From contig JAFIFW010000012.1 of the NCBI GenBank assembly GCA_020831825.1, forward strand, positions 434,001 to 498,000: a stretch of 64,000 bases of DNA, given 5' to 3'. The stretch is from Methylophaga sp. (lineage in GTDB: Bacteria; Pseudomonadota; Gammaproteobacteria; Nitrosococcales; Methylophagaceae). Positions 1 to 9,888 of the stretch are shown here, in pieces. A model generated the notes under the pieces. The model searched no databases. It was not told where the DNA came from and saw only the letters and a program-made list of their open reading frames with translations. A program made the position numbers and the translations under genes. Each line of letters opens with the position of its first letter. The stretch's first letter is position 1.

Positions 1-2
1 AA

Positions 3-74
3 GATAGCCCTGTCACCACGATAGAAATGCAAGTCCCTGATTTTAATCAGTGGCACCGTATTCTCCAGACCTGA
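3..74 (+). CDS. C-terminal end of an unidentified protein (partial)
   Basis: An open frame enters from the left edge and ends at a TGA at 72-74, giving about 23 C-terminal residues ending in NQWHRILQT. It is the only one of the three forward frames that stays open through this stretch. The residues are too few to name a family. Since a MxaD-family gene follows about 200 bp downstream, it may be another alcohol-oxidation gene, but that is inference from context only. Confidence 0.45.
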   Translation, partial: DSPVTTIEMQVPDFNQWHRILQT

Positions 75-271
75 GTATAAAAGGTTAACAATTTTGGTGA
101 ATTCGCTCTTGCAAGTCAAATCTGACGGTGGAAAATCTCCAACGCATCCGCTAGAGTGTGCAATCCAGCTTCTGGCGATAGACACATACGAGGCCGATTT
201 CTGTTCAGTTTATGTTCAGAGTCATCTCTGTAATGTCCATATCGAACCCTACAAAAATGGAGAGAAATAGA

Positions 272-835
272 ATGAAGAAGTTTTTGCAGTTTGCTGTTGC
301 AGCTCTGGTCGCTCTACCTATGATCGCTGTCGCTCATGGCCCTACCAGACAAACCACCAGTGAAACCATCACCATTAACGCACCTGTCGACAAAGTATGG
401 GAAGTTATTCAGGATTTCGGCGGCATTCATAAATGGCATCCAGAAGTTGCCAGCACTGAAATGCAAAGTGAAGAAACACGAATTATCACCCTGACCAGAG
501 ACGGTAGCCCAACCATCACTGAAACACTGACCCGGGTAGAAGAAGACAAAAAAACCATTCGTACCCGCATCAACGAGATGAGTGTCATCAAGACCATCGA
601 GTTCAACAGCGTTGAAACGCCATACTACACGTTACCTGTATCTACATACAGCAGCTGGTTGAGCGTGAAAGAAGTTGGTGGACAAGCTGAAGTTCAGTGG
701 AGAGGCGCGTTCTACCGTTCATTCATGAACAATCCGCCAGTTCCAGAAGGCCAAAGTGATCGTGAAGCAGTTGAAGCTGTTTCAGCGTTCTACGCAAAGG
801 GCCTGGAAGGTCTGAAAGCGGCCCTGGAAAACTAA
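272..835 (+). CDS. mxaD: MxaD-family SRPBCC protein, periplasmic
   Basis: A 187-residue protein with a signal peptide (MKKFLQFAVAALVALPMIAVAHG) and an SRPBCC/polyketide-cyclase-like fold. Visible family features are ETITINAPVDKVWEVI, then GGIHKWHPEVA and the C-terminal FYAKGLEGLKAALE, which match the MxaD proteins of methanol-oxidation clusters. MxaD has been linked to electron transfer between methanol dehydrogenase and cytochrome cL; this role is known for the family and not shown here. The start at 272 is preferred over an in-frame ATG at 212 because it has a GGAG-type ribosome site about 8 bases upstream and begins the signal peptide. A beta-propeller lipoprotein gene follows after 6 bp. 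The dehydrogenase genes themselves are not in the window. Confidence 0.85.
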   Translation: MKKFLQFAVAALVALPMIAVAHGPTRQTTSETITINAPVDKVWEVIQDFGGIHKWHPEVASTEMQSEETRIITLTRDGSPTITETLTRVEEDKKTIRTRINEMSVIKTIEFNSVETPYYTLPVSTYSSWLSVKEVGGQAEVQWRGAFYRSFMNNPPVPEGQSDREAVEAVSAFYAKGLEGLKAALEN

Positions 836-841
836 ACCATC

Positions 842-1825
842 ATGTTCAAGCTAAAAGTCGCGGCCCTTTTCAGGGCCGCTTTTTTTCTGCCTTTGCTGAT
901 GATTCTTTCAGCCTGTAGCGCCGAAACTGAACAGAAAAGCGGTTATGCCTTTATCACCAATCAACTGGCCAATAACGTCAGCATTATCGACCTTGAACAA
1001 CGGCAAGTGGTCAAAACTATCGAAGCTGGCAGCAGTCCGGCCGGCATTGCCCTGAGTGGCGATGGCCAATGGCTTTTCATCAGCAACCCCGACAGTCAGG
1101 ATATTTCGGTGATCAGCACCGACAGTTTTGAATTAAAACGTCATATTCCCGTTGGCGCCGGGCCAGTAGGCATTGCCAGTAACCATGACGGCAGCGAAGT
1201 CTATGTTTCCGACTGGTATCAACACATCGTCAGTGTCATCGACAGTCACTCCGGCACCATCAGTCATGAAATCAGAGTAGGTGAATCACCTGCGGGCGTC
1301 GTGGTAGACAATCAGGCTCAACGCATCTATGTAGCCAATCGCGATGACAACAGCTTGTCGATTATTGATCAGCAAAATCATCAGGTGCTGCACACACTCA
1401 GCACAGGCAATGCACCTTTTGGTCTTGCGTTGAGTAACGATGGACAATGGTTGTTCAGTGTCAATGTGCAGGACAACAGCATCAGTATGATTGACACCCA
1501 AACCGCCAGCATCATTGACCAGTTTGAGGTGGGCGAATGGCCTTATTGCGCGGTCGTCTCACCAGATGACACCCGCCTATATGTCACCAATCAATACGAC
1601 GACAGTATTTCAGTGATCGACTTAGCCAATCGACAAGTGATTGATGAAATCTATGTGGGTGCGACACCAGAAGGCATTGATGTGACAGCCGATGGCCGAC
1701 ATGTCTATGTAGCAAACTGGGCAGATGGTACGGTTTCGATCATTGATACCGAATTGAATGAGGTTATCGAAACCATTGAAACCGGCGAAGGCAGTCGGGC
1801 TTTTGGTCGCTTCATCACGCACTGA
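842..1825 (+). CDS. YVTN beta-propeller lipoprotein, PQQ-system associated
   Basis: A 327-residue protein with a lipoprotein signal peptide: basic start MFKLKVAALFR, hydrophobic core, lipobox LSAC with the acylated Cys near residue 25. The rest is about seven repeats of roughly 42 residues with the pattern GxxPxGIAxSxDGxxxYVxN followed by SVIDxxxxxV, diagnostic of YVTN-type beta-propellers. Proteins of this type often sit with PQQ-dependent alcohol dehydrogenase genes, which agrees with the mxaD-like gene 6 bp upstream. It probably lies in the periplasm on a membrane anchor; a partner or ligand cannot be read from sequence. Oddly, a strong terminator-like hairpin with a T tract lies inside codons 7-15 (860-886). 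The ATG at 842 still looks right because a later start would lose the signal peptide. Confidence 0.85.
   Translation: MFKLKVAALFRAAFFLPLLMILSACSAETEQKSGYAFITNQLANNVSIIDLEQRQVVKTIEAGSSPAGIALSGDGQWLFISNPDSQDISVISTDSFELKRHIPVGAGPVGIASNHDGSEVYVSDWYQHIVSVIDSHSGTISHEIRVGESPAGVVVDNQAQRIYVANRDDNSLSIIDQQNHQVLHTLSTGNAPFGLALSNDGQWLFSVNVQDNSISMIDTQTASIIDQFEVGEWPYCAVVSPDDTRLYVTNQYDDSISVIDLANRQVIDEIYVGATPEGIDVTADGRHVYVANWADGTVSIIDTELNEVIETIETGEGSRAFGRFITH
860..886 (+). terminator. Terminator-like hairpin inside the start of the beta-propeller gene
   Basis: An 8-bp GC-rich stem GCGGCCCT (860-867) pairs with AGGGCCGC (872-879) around a 4-base loop and runs directly into TTTTTTT (880-886). This is a textbook rho-independent terminator, placed 25 bp after the mxaD-like stop and within the signal-peptide codons of the next gene. 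It may end mxaD transcripts or attenuate the downstream gene. Confidence 0.75.
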
Positions 1826-1837
1826 GTTGTCACACTG

Positions 1838-2605
1838 TTGATCGAGCATCACCAGCCACCTTGCAGTATCAGCTTTGCTGATGAAGGCTGTGCTGCAAGC
1901 GCCGCCAAGCTGGCTGCTCACCTGCAATTACACTTGCAGCCGCTGGATAGTGCGCAGTTGCAACTGGTTGTCACGCCAAGCCAGCTTGAATTAAGACTTG
2001 CTGCCATCGGTGGTCCGGTGTTTATTGATTTTACCTCTGGCAAGCTGGCACATCGGCGTCGCTTTGGTGGTGGCCGAGGTCAACCGCTGGCAAAAGCGCT
2101 CGGACTAAAGCCGGGTTATCAACCTCACATAGCCGATTTTACTGCCGGCCTGGGTCGAGATGCATTTGTCATGGCGACACTGGGCTGTAAGGTCACGCTG
2201 ATTGAACAAAATCCCCTGCTATACCACCTGCTTGATGATGCACTGAGTCGAGCCGCGGCTGATCCCGACACCGCTGATATTGCCGCTGCAATGCAACTGA
2301 TGCACGGCGATGCCTGCGAGCTAATGCCAATTGAGCCATTACCGGAAGTTGTGTATCTGGATCCAATGTATCCAGCTCGGGATAAATCCGCACTGGTCAA
2401 AAAAGACATGCAACTGCTGCATCAACTGGTAGGCCCGGACCACAACGGTGATAGGCTCCTGGAAACAGCCAGGCGTTATTCCGCTAAACGCGTCGTGGTC
2501 AAACGGCCAAAAAATGCAGACTACCTCGCCAATCAAAAACCCGCCGCCAGCGTCAGTAGCAAAAACACTCGCTACGACATCTACATGCCGCTTACTTCAG
2601 GATGA
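1838..2605 (+). CDS. rsmJ: 16S rRNA (guanine1516-N2)-methyltransferase RsmJ
   Basis: A 255-residue SAM-dependent methyltransferase that in E. coli methylates G1516 of 16S rRNA. Family-specific stretches are visible: FIDFTSGKLAHRRRFGGGRG, then the SAM-binding DFTAGLGRDAFVMATLGC with the acidic end of strand 2 at LIEQNP, the catalytic-type YLDPMYP, and KSALVKKDM. The C-terminal KRVVVKRPK is also typical. The start is a TTG at 1838, giving the usual family length; no better in-frame ATG is seen upstream. It lies 12 bp after the beta-propeller gene and overlaps the convergent rarA gene by 9 bp at the 3' end. Confidence 0.93.
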   Translation: MIEHHQPPCSISFADEGCAASAAKLAAHLQLHLQPLDSAQLQLVVTPSQLELRLAAIGGPVFIDFTSGKLAHRRRFGGGRGQPLAKALGLKPGYQPHIADFTAGLGRDAFVMATLGCKVTLIEQNPLLYHLLDDALSRAAADPDTADIAAAMQLMHGDACELMPIEPLPEVVYLDPMYPARDKSALVKKDMQLLHQLVGPDHNGDRLLETARRYSAKRVVVKRPKNADYLANQKPAASVSSKNTRYDIYMPLTSG

Positions 2606-3922
2606 TCCTGCCTGCTCATCCAGCTCACGAAGTTTGGCTAGCTTTTCCGCAATCTTGATTTCCAGACCACGATTCACTGGCTGATAATAGCTGCGTGCTG
2701 GCATGTTCTCGGGAAAGTACTTTTCACCAGCAGCATACGCATCCGGTTCATCATGTGCATAGCGATAGGCTTTACCGTAATCCAGCTGTTTCATCAGCTT
2801 GGTTGGCGCATTACGTAAATGTAATGGCACTTCTGCCGAGCCATGAGTTTTGACGTCCTGCATCGCCGCTTTGTAAGCCACATAAACGGCATTACTTTTG
2901 GGTGCCGCAGCCAGATAGAGTATTGCCTGAGCGATGGCAAGCTCACCTTCCGGTGTGCCCAGTTTTTCGAAGGTTTCCCAGGCATCCAGTGCAATTCGCA
3001 AGGCACGAGGATCAGCATTGCCAATGTCTTCTGCGGCCATTCGGACGACACGTCGCATCAGATAAACCGGATCGCAGCCACCATCCAGCATTCTGCACAG
3101 CCAATACAGCGCTGCGTCAGGTGCTGATCCGCGAACAGATTTATGCAAAGCCGAAATCTGGTCGTAAAAAGCCTCTCCGCCCTTGTCAAAACGACGCAAG
3201 CTGCCGGACAAAACTTCCATCAAGTCTGCTTCACTGACTTCGGATTGTCCTTTACTTGCAGCCAGTTCCACAACAATCTCAAGCAGATTGAGCACTCTAC
3301 GACCATCACCATCGGCAGCTTGGGCCAGTTGATCACGTAACGCTGGTGCGAGTTCGATTTCACGGGCGGCCAGGCCTTTGACGGGTTCTGTCAAAGCACG
3401 GTCGATAATCAAGCGCAAATCCTCAGCACCCAGCGATTTGAGTACATACACTCGCGCTCGTGATAACAAGGCATTGTTGAGCTCAAAGGATGGATTTTCG
3501 GTGGTTGCACCGATAAAGGTGAAGGTGCCATCTTCAACAAATGGCAAAAAAGCATCCTGTTGTGATTTGTTAAAACGATGCACCTCATCAACAAACAGCA
3601 TGGTGCGTCTGCCCTGTTCTTTTTGCAGTTGTTGTGCTCGGGCCACGGCTTCGCGTACTTCTTTAACGCCTGCCAGTACCGCAGAAATTGTCAGAAACTC
3701 CGCATCACAATAACCGGCGATTAATTTTGCCAGTGTGGTTTTTCCGGTTCCGGGTGGTCCCCACAGGATCATCGAATGGGGGTGGCCGGTAGCAATCGCT
3801 TGTTTCAGCGGTTTGCCTTCTCCCAGCAAGTGTTGCTGACCGATGTAATCTTCCAGCCGCTGGGGACGCATCCTGTCTGCCAGTGGTCGACTGGCAGGAT
3901 CAATCTGATCAAACAGGCTCAC
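2597..3922 (-). CDS. rarA: Replication-associated recombination protein A (RarA/MgsA ATPase)
   Basis: A 441-residue AAA+ ATPase of the clamp-loader-like RarA family, which acts at stalled replication forks. The N-terminus MSLFDQIDPASRPLADRMRP and LEDYIGQQHLLG are family hallmarks. Walker A is GPPGTGKTT, Walker B is FVDEVHRFNK, and sensor 1 is GATTENPSFE. The C-terminal tetramerisation region contains GCDPVYLMRRVVRMAAEDIG. The gene follows lolA with a 4-bp overlap (ATGA), so translation is probably coupled, and the order ftsK-lolA-rarA is the usual gammaproteobacterial one. Confidence 0.96.
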   Translation of the reverse strand: MSLFDQIDPASRPLADRMRPQRLEDYIGQQHLLGEGKPLKQAIATGHPHSMILWGPPGTGKTTLAKLIAGYCDAEFLTISAVLAGVKEVREAVARAQQLQKEQGRRTMLFVDEVHRFNKSQQDAFLPFVEDGTFTFIGATTENPSFELNNALLSRARVYVLKSLGAEDLRLIIDRALTEPVKGLAAREIELAPALRDQLAQAADGDGRRVLNLLEIVVELAASKGQSEVSEADLMEVLSGSLRRFDKGGEAFYDQISALHKSVRGSAPDAALYWLCRMLDGGCDPVYLMRRVVRMAAEDIGNADPRALRIALDAWETFEKLGTPEGELAIAQAILYLAAAPKSNAVYVAYKAAMQDVKTHGSAEVPLHLRNAPTKLMKQLDYGKAYRYAHDEPDAYAAGEKYFPENMPARSYYQPVNRGLEIKIAEKLAKLRELDEQAGSS

Positions 3923-4563
3923 TCGTCAATCTCACCCACCACATCAACACCAGCAGGTGCCACAAACTCGAAAGTCGAGGCAGGCAAGTTGGGATTGGTT
4001 TGCATTGCTCTGAAAATCAGCAGGGTTCGCTGGTCAAAACTATCGGTCATCACCATCTGCTGCAACCCCTCATGACTGAAAGCGAGGCTCAAACGCTGAA
4101 AACCAGCATCGCTCTGAATCGGTGTCAACTCCAGCCAATAAAGACCATCATCACTAGTGACTTCGACAATATTGTAGTTATCTTCTGGCACCGATCGACC
4201 TGATAACAAACTGGCGGGAGAATCAGACAATGCATCTTCTTGTGCATTGACAGTGATCTGCTCAAGATCAATGTCGTAAAACCACAGACGCTTGCCATCG
4301 GCGACAATCTGCTGTGCAAATGGCTGTTCGTAATCCCAGCGGAATTGACCAGGACGTTGTAAATAAAATTTGCCGCTCGCTTCCTCAACCATATTGCCCT
4401 GCGCATCCACGACTATCTGCTCAAAATTGGCCTGCAAAGTAGTGACTTCTTCAACAAAGCGATGCAATTGTTCTGTGGCAGGCCCAGCCATGACAGCCAC
4501 TGGCCAGATCATCAATGCCAGCAAAGCTTGTTTGATTGTTCGCAGCAATATCATTGTTTTCAC
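3919..4563 (-). CDS. lolA: Outer membrane lipoprotein carrier protein LolA
   Basis: A 214-residue periplasmic chaperone that carries lipoproteins from the LolCDE complex to LolB at the outer membrane. A signal peptide of about 26 residues ends at VAVMAGPA. The mature part has the LolA signatures TLQANFEQIV, GKFYLQRPGQFRWDYEQPF, LWFYDIDLEQI and the late DSFDQRT. It sits between ftsK (100 bp upstream) and rarA (4-bp overlap), the conserved arrangement. Confidence 0.96.
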   Translation of the reverse strand: MKTMILLRTIKQALLALMIWPVAVMAGPATEQLHRFVEEVTTLQANFEQIVVDAQGNMVEEASGKFYLQRPGQFRWDYEQPFAQQIVADGKRLWFYDIDLEQITVNAQEDALSDSPASLLSGRSVPEDNYNIVEVTSDDGLYWLELTPIQSDAGFQRLSLAFSHEGLQQMVMTDSFDQRTLLIFRAMQTNPNLPASTFEFVAPAGVDVVGEIDE

Positions 4564-4664
4564 TCCGGAAATATATGTCAGCAGTTTGACAGCACGATTG
4601 TCTGTTTGGTGCCGGCTCCAGCTTGGCTCATCAGCGTATTTAAGCTCACCTCTGAGAGGCCGTT

Positions 4665-6962
4665 TTAGTCTCTCGGTGGCGGCGCCAGTACTTCACGACT
4701 GCCGTTACTTTGCATCGCAGAAACAACACCGGCCATTTCCATGGCTTCAACAATACGAGCAGCACGGTTGTAACCGATTTTCAAACGTCGCTGAATACCG
4801 GAGACCGAAGCTCTACGACTTTCTGTGACAATCTGAACTGCCTGGTCATAGAGTGGATCAGATTCGCCATCACTGGCATCGCCGACCATCATCTCACCAT
4901 CTTCACCAGCAGGATCCTGGGTAATCTCTTCAATGTAGTCTGGAGCAGCCTGCGATTTCAGGTAATCGACCACTTTGTGCACTTCATTGTCATCAACAAA
5001 AGCACCATGGACACGCTCAGGCAAGCCGCTACCTGGCGGCAAATAAAGCATGTCGCCCTGACCCAGCAACTGTTCCGCGCCCATCTGATCCAGAATAGTT
5101 CTGGAATCGATACGTGATGACACCTGAAAAGCCATTCGCGTAGGAATGTTGGCTTTGATAAGACCAGTAATGACATCAACCGATGGACGCTGTGTTGCCA
5201 GGATAAGATGAATGCCAGAAGCACGTGCTTTTTGCGCCAGTCTGGCGATTAATTCCTCAACCTGCTTACCAACCACCATCATCATATCGGCCAGCTCATC
5301 AATGACCACGACAATGAAAGGCAATGGTTTAAGTGTGGGCGCCTCTTCGCCAGGCTCAACCTTCGCAATCGGGTCGGTAATAGGTTCACCACGCTCGATG
5401 GCTTCCTGCACTTTTTTGTTAAAACCGGCAATGTTTCGAACACCAAGTGCCGCCATTAATGGGTAACGACGCTCCATTTCGGCGACACACCAGCGAAGCG
5501 CATTAGCCGCTTCTTTCATATCCGTGACCACAGGTGCCAGCAAATGTGGAATATCTTCATACACCGATAGCTCCAGCATTTTTGGATCGACCATGATCAA
5601 GCGGACTTCCTGTGGCGTTGCTTTGTAGAGCATGCTCAGAATCATCGCGTTCACGGCTACTGACTTACCCGATCCCGTGGTACCGGCAACCAGCAAATGA
5701 GGCATTTTTTCAAGATTGGCAACCGCTGGACGACCAGCGATATCTTTACCCAGCGCCAACATCAGCGGCGATTTATTGTTCTCATAATCTTCACAGGCAA
5801 GAATTTCACGCAAGCGAACCACTTCGCGATGCTCATTGGGGATTTCCAGTCCAACGACCGGCTTGCCCGGTATCACTTCAACAATCCTGACACTGCTCAC
5901 AGACAATGCTCGGGCCAGATCTTTTGCCAGGCCGCTGATTCGGCTGACTTTTATACCAGCTGCCGGTTGCAATTCAAATCGGGTAACCACAGGACCGGGC
6001 TGCACCTCAACGACTTGTACTTCAACACCAAAATCACGCAGCTTCAATTCCACCTGACGAGACAGTGCCTGTAACACCTCTTCGCTGTAGCCCTGTTGCG
6101 TTTCCTTGGGCATGTCCAGCAGGGAAAGTGTAGGTCGTCCGGGCACATCGGCAGTTTCAAACAATGGCACCTGACGTTCTTTTTCTTCGCGTTTGCTGGC
6201 TTCCTTGGGCTGTATCACCGGCTCAATTCTGACCTTCGGTTTATGCTGGAATTTTTCGGTTTGCTGACGGAAAGATTCCTCCCGCTGTTGGCGAGTTTTC
6301 TGTGCTTGAACCTGATTGTTCAATTCACGCAGTCGACCATTGGCAAGAATCATCAATCGCATCACCAAGGCACCCAGACGATCAATAACCATCAACCAGG
6401 ACAATCCAGTGAACAATGTCACCCCGGTAAGCAGAAGAGCCAACAGCAGCAAGCTGGTGCCGGACGCTCCAAACACGGCTTCAAAGCCATGCCCGACCAC
6501 ATCGCCCAAAACACCGCCGGCGCCCAAAGGCAGCCATTCGGCATAATCAGCAAAACTCAGAGCAGAAATGCCACTGGCTGCACACAACGCCATCAAAAGT
6601 CCCAAACCTTTAAGTATCCAGAAGTGCAAGGCATCCGGTGAGTCTGCTCGTTTGCCCCAGCTGAATAACAACCAACCACTAAAGCCCACCATCAGTGGTG
6701 CCAAGTAAGCAGGGAAACCAAAACCGTACAGCAACATATCGGTAATCCATGCGCCGACGATTCCGCCTCGATTGGCGACGAGATCGTTTGTGCCAGTAGT
6801 AGACCATGCAGGATCAGTCTGTTGGTAGCTCAGCAGCGAAAGCAGCAAATACGCAGCAATTGCCAGCGCAAGAATCAAAGCTGCCTCGCGCAGGCGAAAG
6901 ACAACTGCGCCGGCAGTCGTTTCTCGTTTATCTTTGTCGTTTACGCGTGTTGCCTGTGCCAC
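4665..6962 (-). CDS. ftsK: DNA translocase FtsK
   Basis: A 765-residue cell-division DNA pump that anchors at the septum and clears chromosome dimers with XerCD. The N-terminal 200 residues hold about four membrane segments. A short charged, Gln-rich linker follows (about residues 215-275), much shorter than in E. coli FtsK. The motor domain has Walker [10 protein letters not shown] and Walker [12 protein letters not shown]. The C-terminal gamma winged helix, which reads KOPS sites, is visible as [20 protein letters not shown]. It is the first gene of a minus-strand ftsK-lolA-rarA group and diverges from trxB. Confidence 0.97.
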   Translation of the reverse strand: MAQATRVNDKDKRETTAGAVVFRLREAALILALAIAAYLLLSLLSYQQTDPAWSTTGTNDLVANRGGIVGAWITDMLLYGFGFPAYLAPLMVGFSGWLLFSWGKRADSPDALHFWILKGLGLLMALCAASGISALSFADYAEWLPLGAGGVLGDVVGHGFEAVFGASGTSLLLLALLLTGVTLFTGLSWLMVIDRLGALVMRLMILANGRLRELNNQVQAQKTRQQREESFRQQTEKFQHKPKVRIEPVIQPKEASKREEKERQVPLFETADVPGRPTLSLLDMPKETQQGYSEEVLQALSRQVELKLRDFGVEVQVVEVQPGPVVTRFELQPAAGIKVSRISGLAKDLARALSVSSVRIVEVIPGKPVVGLEIPNEHREVVRLREILACEDYENNKSPLMLALGKDIAGRPAVANLEKMPHLLVAGTTGSGKSVAVNAMILSMLYKATPQEVRLIMVDPKMLELSVYEDIPHLLAPVVTDMKEAANALRWCVAEMERRYPLMAALGVRNIAGFNKKVQEAIERGEPITDPIAKVEPGEEAPTLKPLPFIVVVIDELADMMMVVGKQVEELIARLAQKARASGIHLILATQRPSVDVITGLIKANIPTRMAFQVSSRIDSRTILDQMGAEQLLGQGDMLYLPPGSGLPERVHGAFVDDNEVHKVVDYLKSQAAPDYIEEITQDPAGEDGEMMVGDASDGESDPLYDQAVQIVTESRRASVSGIQRRLKIGYNRAARIVEAMEMAGVVSAMQSNGSREVLAPPPRD

Positions 6963-7071
6963 TCTGATAATTCCAATTCAGCCAATAGATTAACGGCTAA
7001 TTCTAACACAGCTTTTAAACTTTGATGCTTGTCCCGGTCTTCGACTATGAGTTACCTTATCCGTCTATTGA

Positions 7072-8034
<963 letters not shown>

Positions 8035-8044
8035 ACACAAGACC

Positions 8045-8071
8045 AAGACCGGACACTGTCCGGTCTTTTTT
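8045..8071 (+). terminator. Intrinsic terminator of trxB
   Basis: The arms AAGACCGGAC and GTCCGGTCTT form a nearly loop-tight hairpin followed by TTTT, 11 bp after the trxB stop. Confidence 0.9.
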
Positions 8072-8088
8072 GTTCAGGGAGCCCCCCC

Positions 8089-8532
8089 ATGGCGCATTAT
8101 CATCACATTCTGATCGCCGCAGATTTTTCCGAAAACAACGAGCAGGTGCTTGAACAGGCAGCCATGCTTGCCAGAGAGCACAATGCTCAGCTCAGTATCT
8201 GCCACATTGTCGAAGATTATCCTCTGACTGATTTTGCCTATGAGCCGATGATAAGCATTGATAGTGAAATGCGGGAAATGCTGCTTGAGTCAGGCAAAAA
8301 GCAGATTGCGGCATTGGCTGACAAACTCAATATTGCTGAAGCTCAGCAATGGGTCGAGTTTGGTAATCCACGGCATGACATTGTAAAAATAGCCAATGAG
8401 CATCAAGTTGATTTGATTGTACTTGGCTCGCATGGGCGTCATGGCTGGAAGTTATTGTTGGGGTCCACAGCAAATGCCGTACTGCATCATTCTGAATGTG
8501 ACGTTCTTGCTATAAGGCTAAAGAAAGTATAG
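8089..8532 (+). CDS. Universal stress protein, UspA family
   Basis: A 147-residue single-domain Usp protein. It begins HHILIAADFSENNEQVLEQA and ends with the ATP-binding type signature LIVLGSHGRHGWKLLLGSTANAVLHHSECDVLAIR, of which GSHGRHGWKLLLGSTA is the G-2x-G-9x-G(S/T) nucleotide motif. Such proteins support survival under stress; the exact role is not known from sequence. It follows the trxB terminator and so probably has its own promoter between 8035 and 8088. A GGDEF gene lies 41 bp downstream. Confidence 0.9.
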   Translation: MAHYHHILIAADFSENNEQVLEQAAMLAREHNAQLSICHIVEDYPLTDFAYEPMISIDSEMREMLLESGKKQIAALADKLNIAEAQQWVEFGNPRHDIVKIANEHQVDLIVLGSHGRHGWKLLLGSTANAVLHHSECDVLAIRLKKV

Positions 8533-8573
8533 AAATAGCTCGACCATTTCAGTATTCAAAGGGATTTTAATGT

Positions 8574-9605
8574 ATGAGCCAGCCGAGGTCCTACCCACCG
8601 ATTTATAAAGATCCATTTCACAAGGCAACGGAACATCTTCGACAAACCTTGCCCCTGATAAACAAGCATAAAACGCCGATTACCCCTGATAACTATGCAG
8701 TTTGGTATGAGTATGTAGCCGGACATAATCATGCACTCAAAACCTCTGTTGACGAGATCTTGAGCAAGGGTGGGAAAATCACTCCAAACCACACTCAGGA
8801 TTGGTATCAGAAGCATGTTTTGATGGACTTGCCTGATCAAATCGTCTCATCCAACGAGAGCCTGAAAACCATCGTTGATCAGGCCTTGAGCTGTGTCACT
8901 CGTGCCGAAGCGTCTGCAGAAACGTGCGGTGCCGAAATTGCTATGACAGAGCATATGCTTGACGATTGTCAAGACATGGAACAACTCCGAACTATTATCG
9001 CAAGTGTTGCTGAGACTACGCACCAGCTTAGTCGCACCAGTCAACAACTCAAAGATGAACTTCATGAATCGAACAACGAAATCATGAAACTTCGAGAAGA
9101 GTTGAATCTGGTAAAGAAGGCAGCTACCACAGATAGCCTTACAGATCTGTTAAATCGAGGCGCCTTTGATCAAAAACTAGCAGAATGCCTACTTAACGAA
9201 CGGGAAATTGCTGTTTTACTTTTTGATATCGATCACTTCAAAACGGTCAATGACACACACGGACATTTGCTGGGCGATGCCGTCCTACAGTATTTCGCAA
9301 AAATACTAAAGAAATTTGCTGCCAACACTCATGTCGCAGCAAGATTCGGGGGCGAAGAAATGGCGATGATCCTGTTTGATTGTGACAAGAATGAAGCCAA
9401 CGCAATAGCTGAAGCCATTCTGGAAAAATTTTCAACCAGCAGGCTCAAGAAAAAAAATACAAATGAAAGTATAGGCAGAATTACAGCATCTGCGGGACTG
9501 ACATGTCTAATGGAAGGTGACACAACTGAAACTGTGCTGGAGCGCGCCGATAATGCGCTTTACCACTCTAAAAATAATGGTCGAAATCAGGTCAATATTG
9601 CGTGA
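8574..9605 (+). CDS. GGDEF-domain protein, probable diguanylate cyclase
   Basis: A 343-residue protein with no membrane segment. Residues 1-130 hold an uncharacterised alpha-helical region (YAVWYEYVAGHN; ending in LMDLPDQIV), then a coiled-coil-like stretch to about residue 180, then a GGDEF domain starting TTDSLTDLLNRGAFD. The catalytic loop is RFGGEEM, so the first Glu and Glu of GG(D/E)EF are kept and the last aromatic is Met. The substrate Asp pair is in LLFDIDHFKTVNDTHGH. The RxxD inhibitory site before the loop is not recognisable. It would make cyclic di-GMP. Start chosen at ATG 8574 after the AAGGGATTT stretch. Confidence 0.88.
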   Translation: MSQPRSYPPIYKDPFHKATEHLRQTLPLINKHKTPITPDNYAVWYEYVAGHNHALKTSVDEILSKGGKITPNHTQDWYQKHVLMDLPDQIVSSNESLKTIVDQALSCVTRAEASAETCGAEIAMTEHMLDDCQDMEQLRTIIASVAETTHQLSRTSQQLKDELHESNNEIMKLREELNLVKKAATTDSLTDLLNRGAFDQKLAECLLNEREIAVLLFDIDHFKTVNDTHGHLLGDAVLQYFAKILKKFAANTHVAARFGGEEMAMILFDCDKNEANAIAEAILEKFSTSRLKKKNTNESIGRITASAGLTCLMEGDTTETVLERADNALYHSKNNGRNQVNIA

Positions 9606-9609
9606 TGAA

Positions 9610-9888
9610 TTAAAAACGATAAAACTGTCGGTTTAGATAATCAGCCACCGCCCGCACCTGGTTTGGTGACCAGCTGACTCCGGCGGCGACGGCACAATAC
9701 CCCACGCGTTTTTCCAATGCTTCAAAACTACCGATTTTCCGGTCTGCCTTGCTGTACATTAAATCCGGCTTGCCACCGGTCAACGATGAATGGCATTGCA
9801 CACATGAACTGTCATGCAACTGCTTGCCCTGTGCCAGTACCAAAGGACTGACACAAAGCATGGCCAACAGGGTCAGCAGACGCGTCAT
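9610..9888 (-). CDS. Small periplasmic monohaem cytochrome c-like protein
   Basis: A 92-residue protein with a cleavable signal peptide (MTRLLTLLAMLCVSPLVLAQG) and a single haem c site CVQCH at about residues 34-38. Mature length about 73 residues. A possible axial Met is in DLMYSKAD. Part of the C-terminal half (VGYCAVAAGVSWSPNQV followed by VADYLNRQFYRF) resembles other short class I cytochromes. It overlaps by one base the upstream M48 protease gene, so the two are likely co-expressed. Electron partner unknown. Confidence 0.8.
   Translation of the reverse strand: MTRLLTLLAMLCVSPLVLAQGKQLHDSSCVQCHSSLTGGKPDLMYSKADRKIGSFEALEKRVGYCAVAAGVSWSPNQVRAVADYLNRQFYRF

Noticed and set aside
4370..4828. 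152-codon plus-strand ORF over lolA and ftsK
   Set aside because: It is a shadow of two well-supported minus-strand genes with no recognisable domain.
6096..6641. 181-codon plus-strand ORF opposite ftsK
   Set aside because: It is antisense to the linker and membrane region of ftsK, low-complexity, and has no family features.
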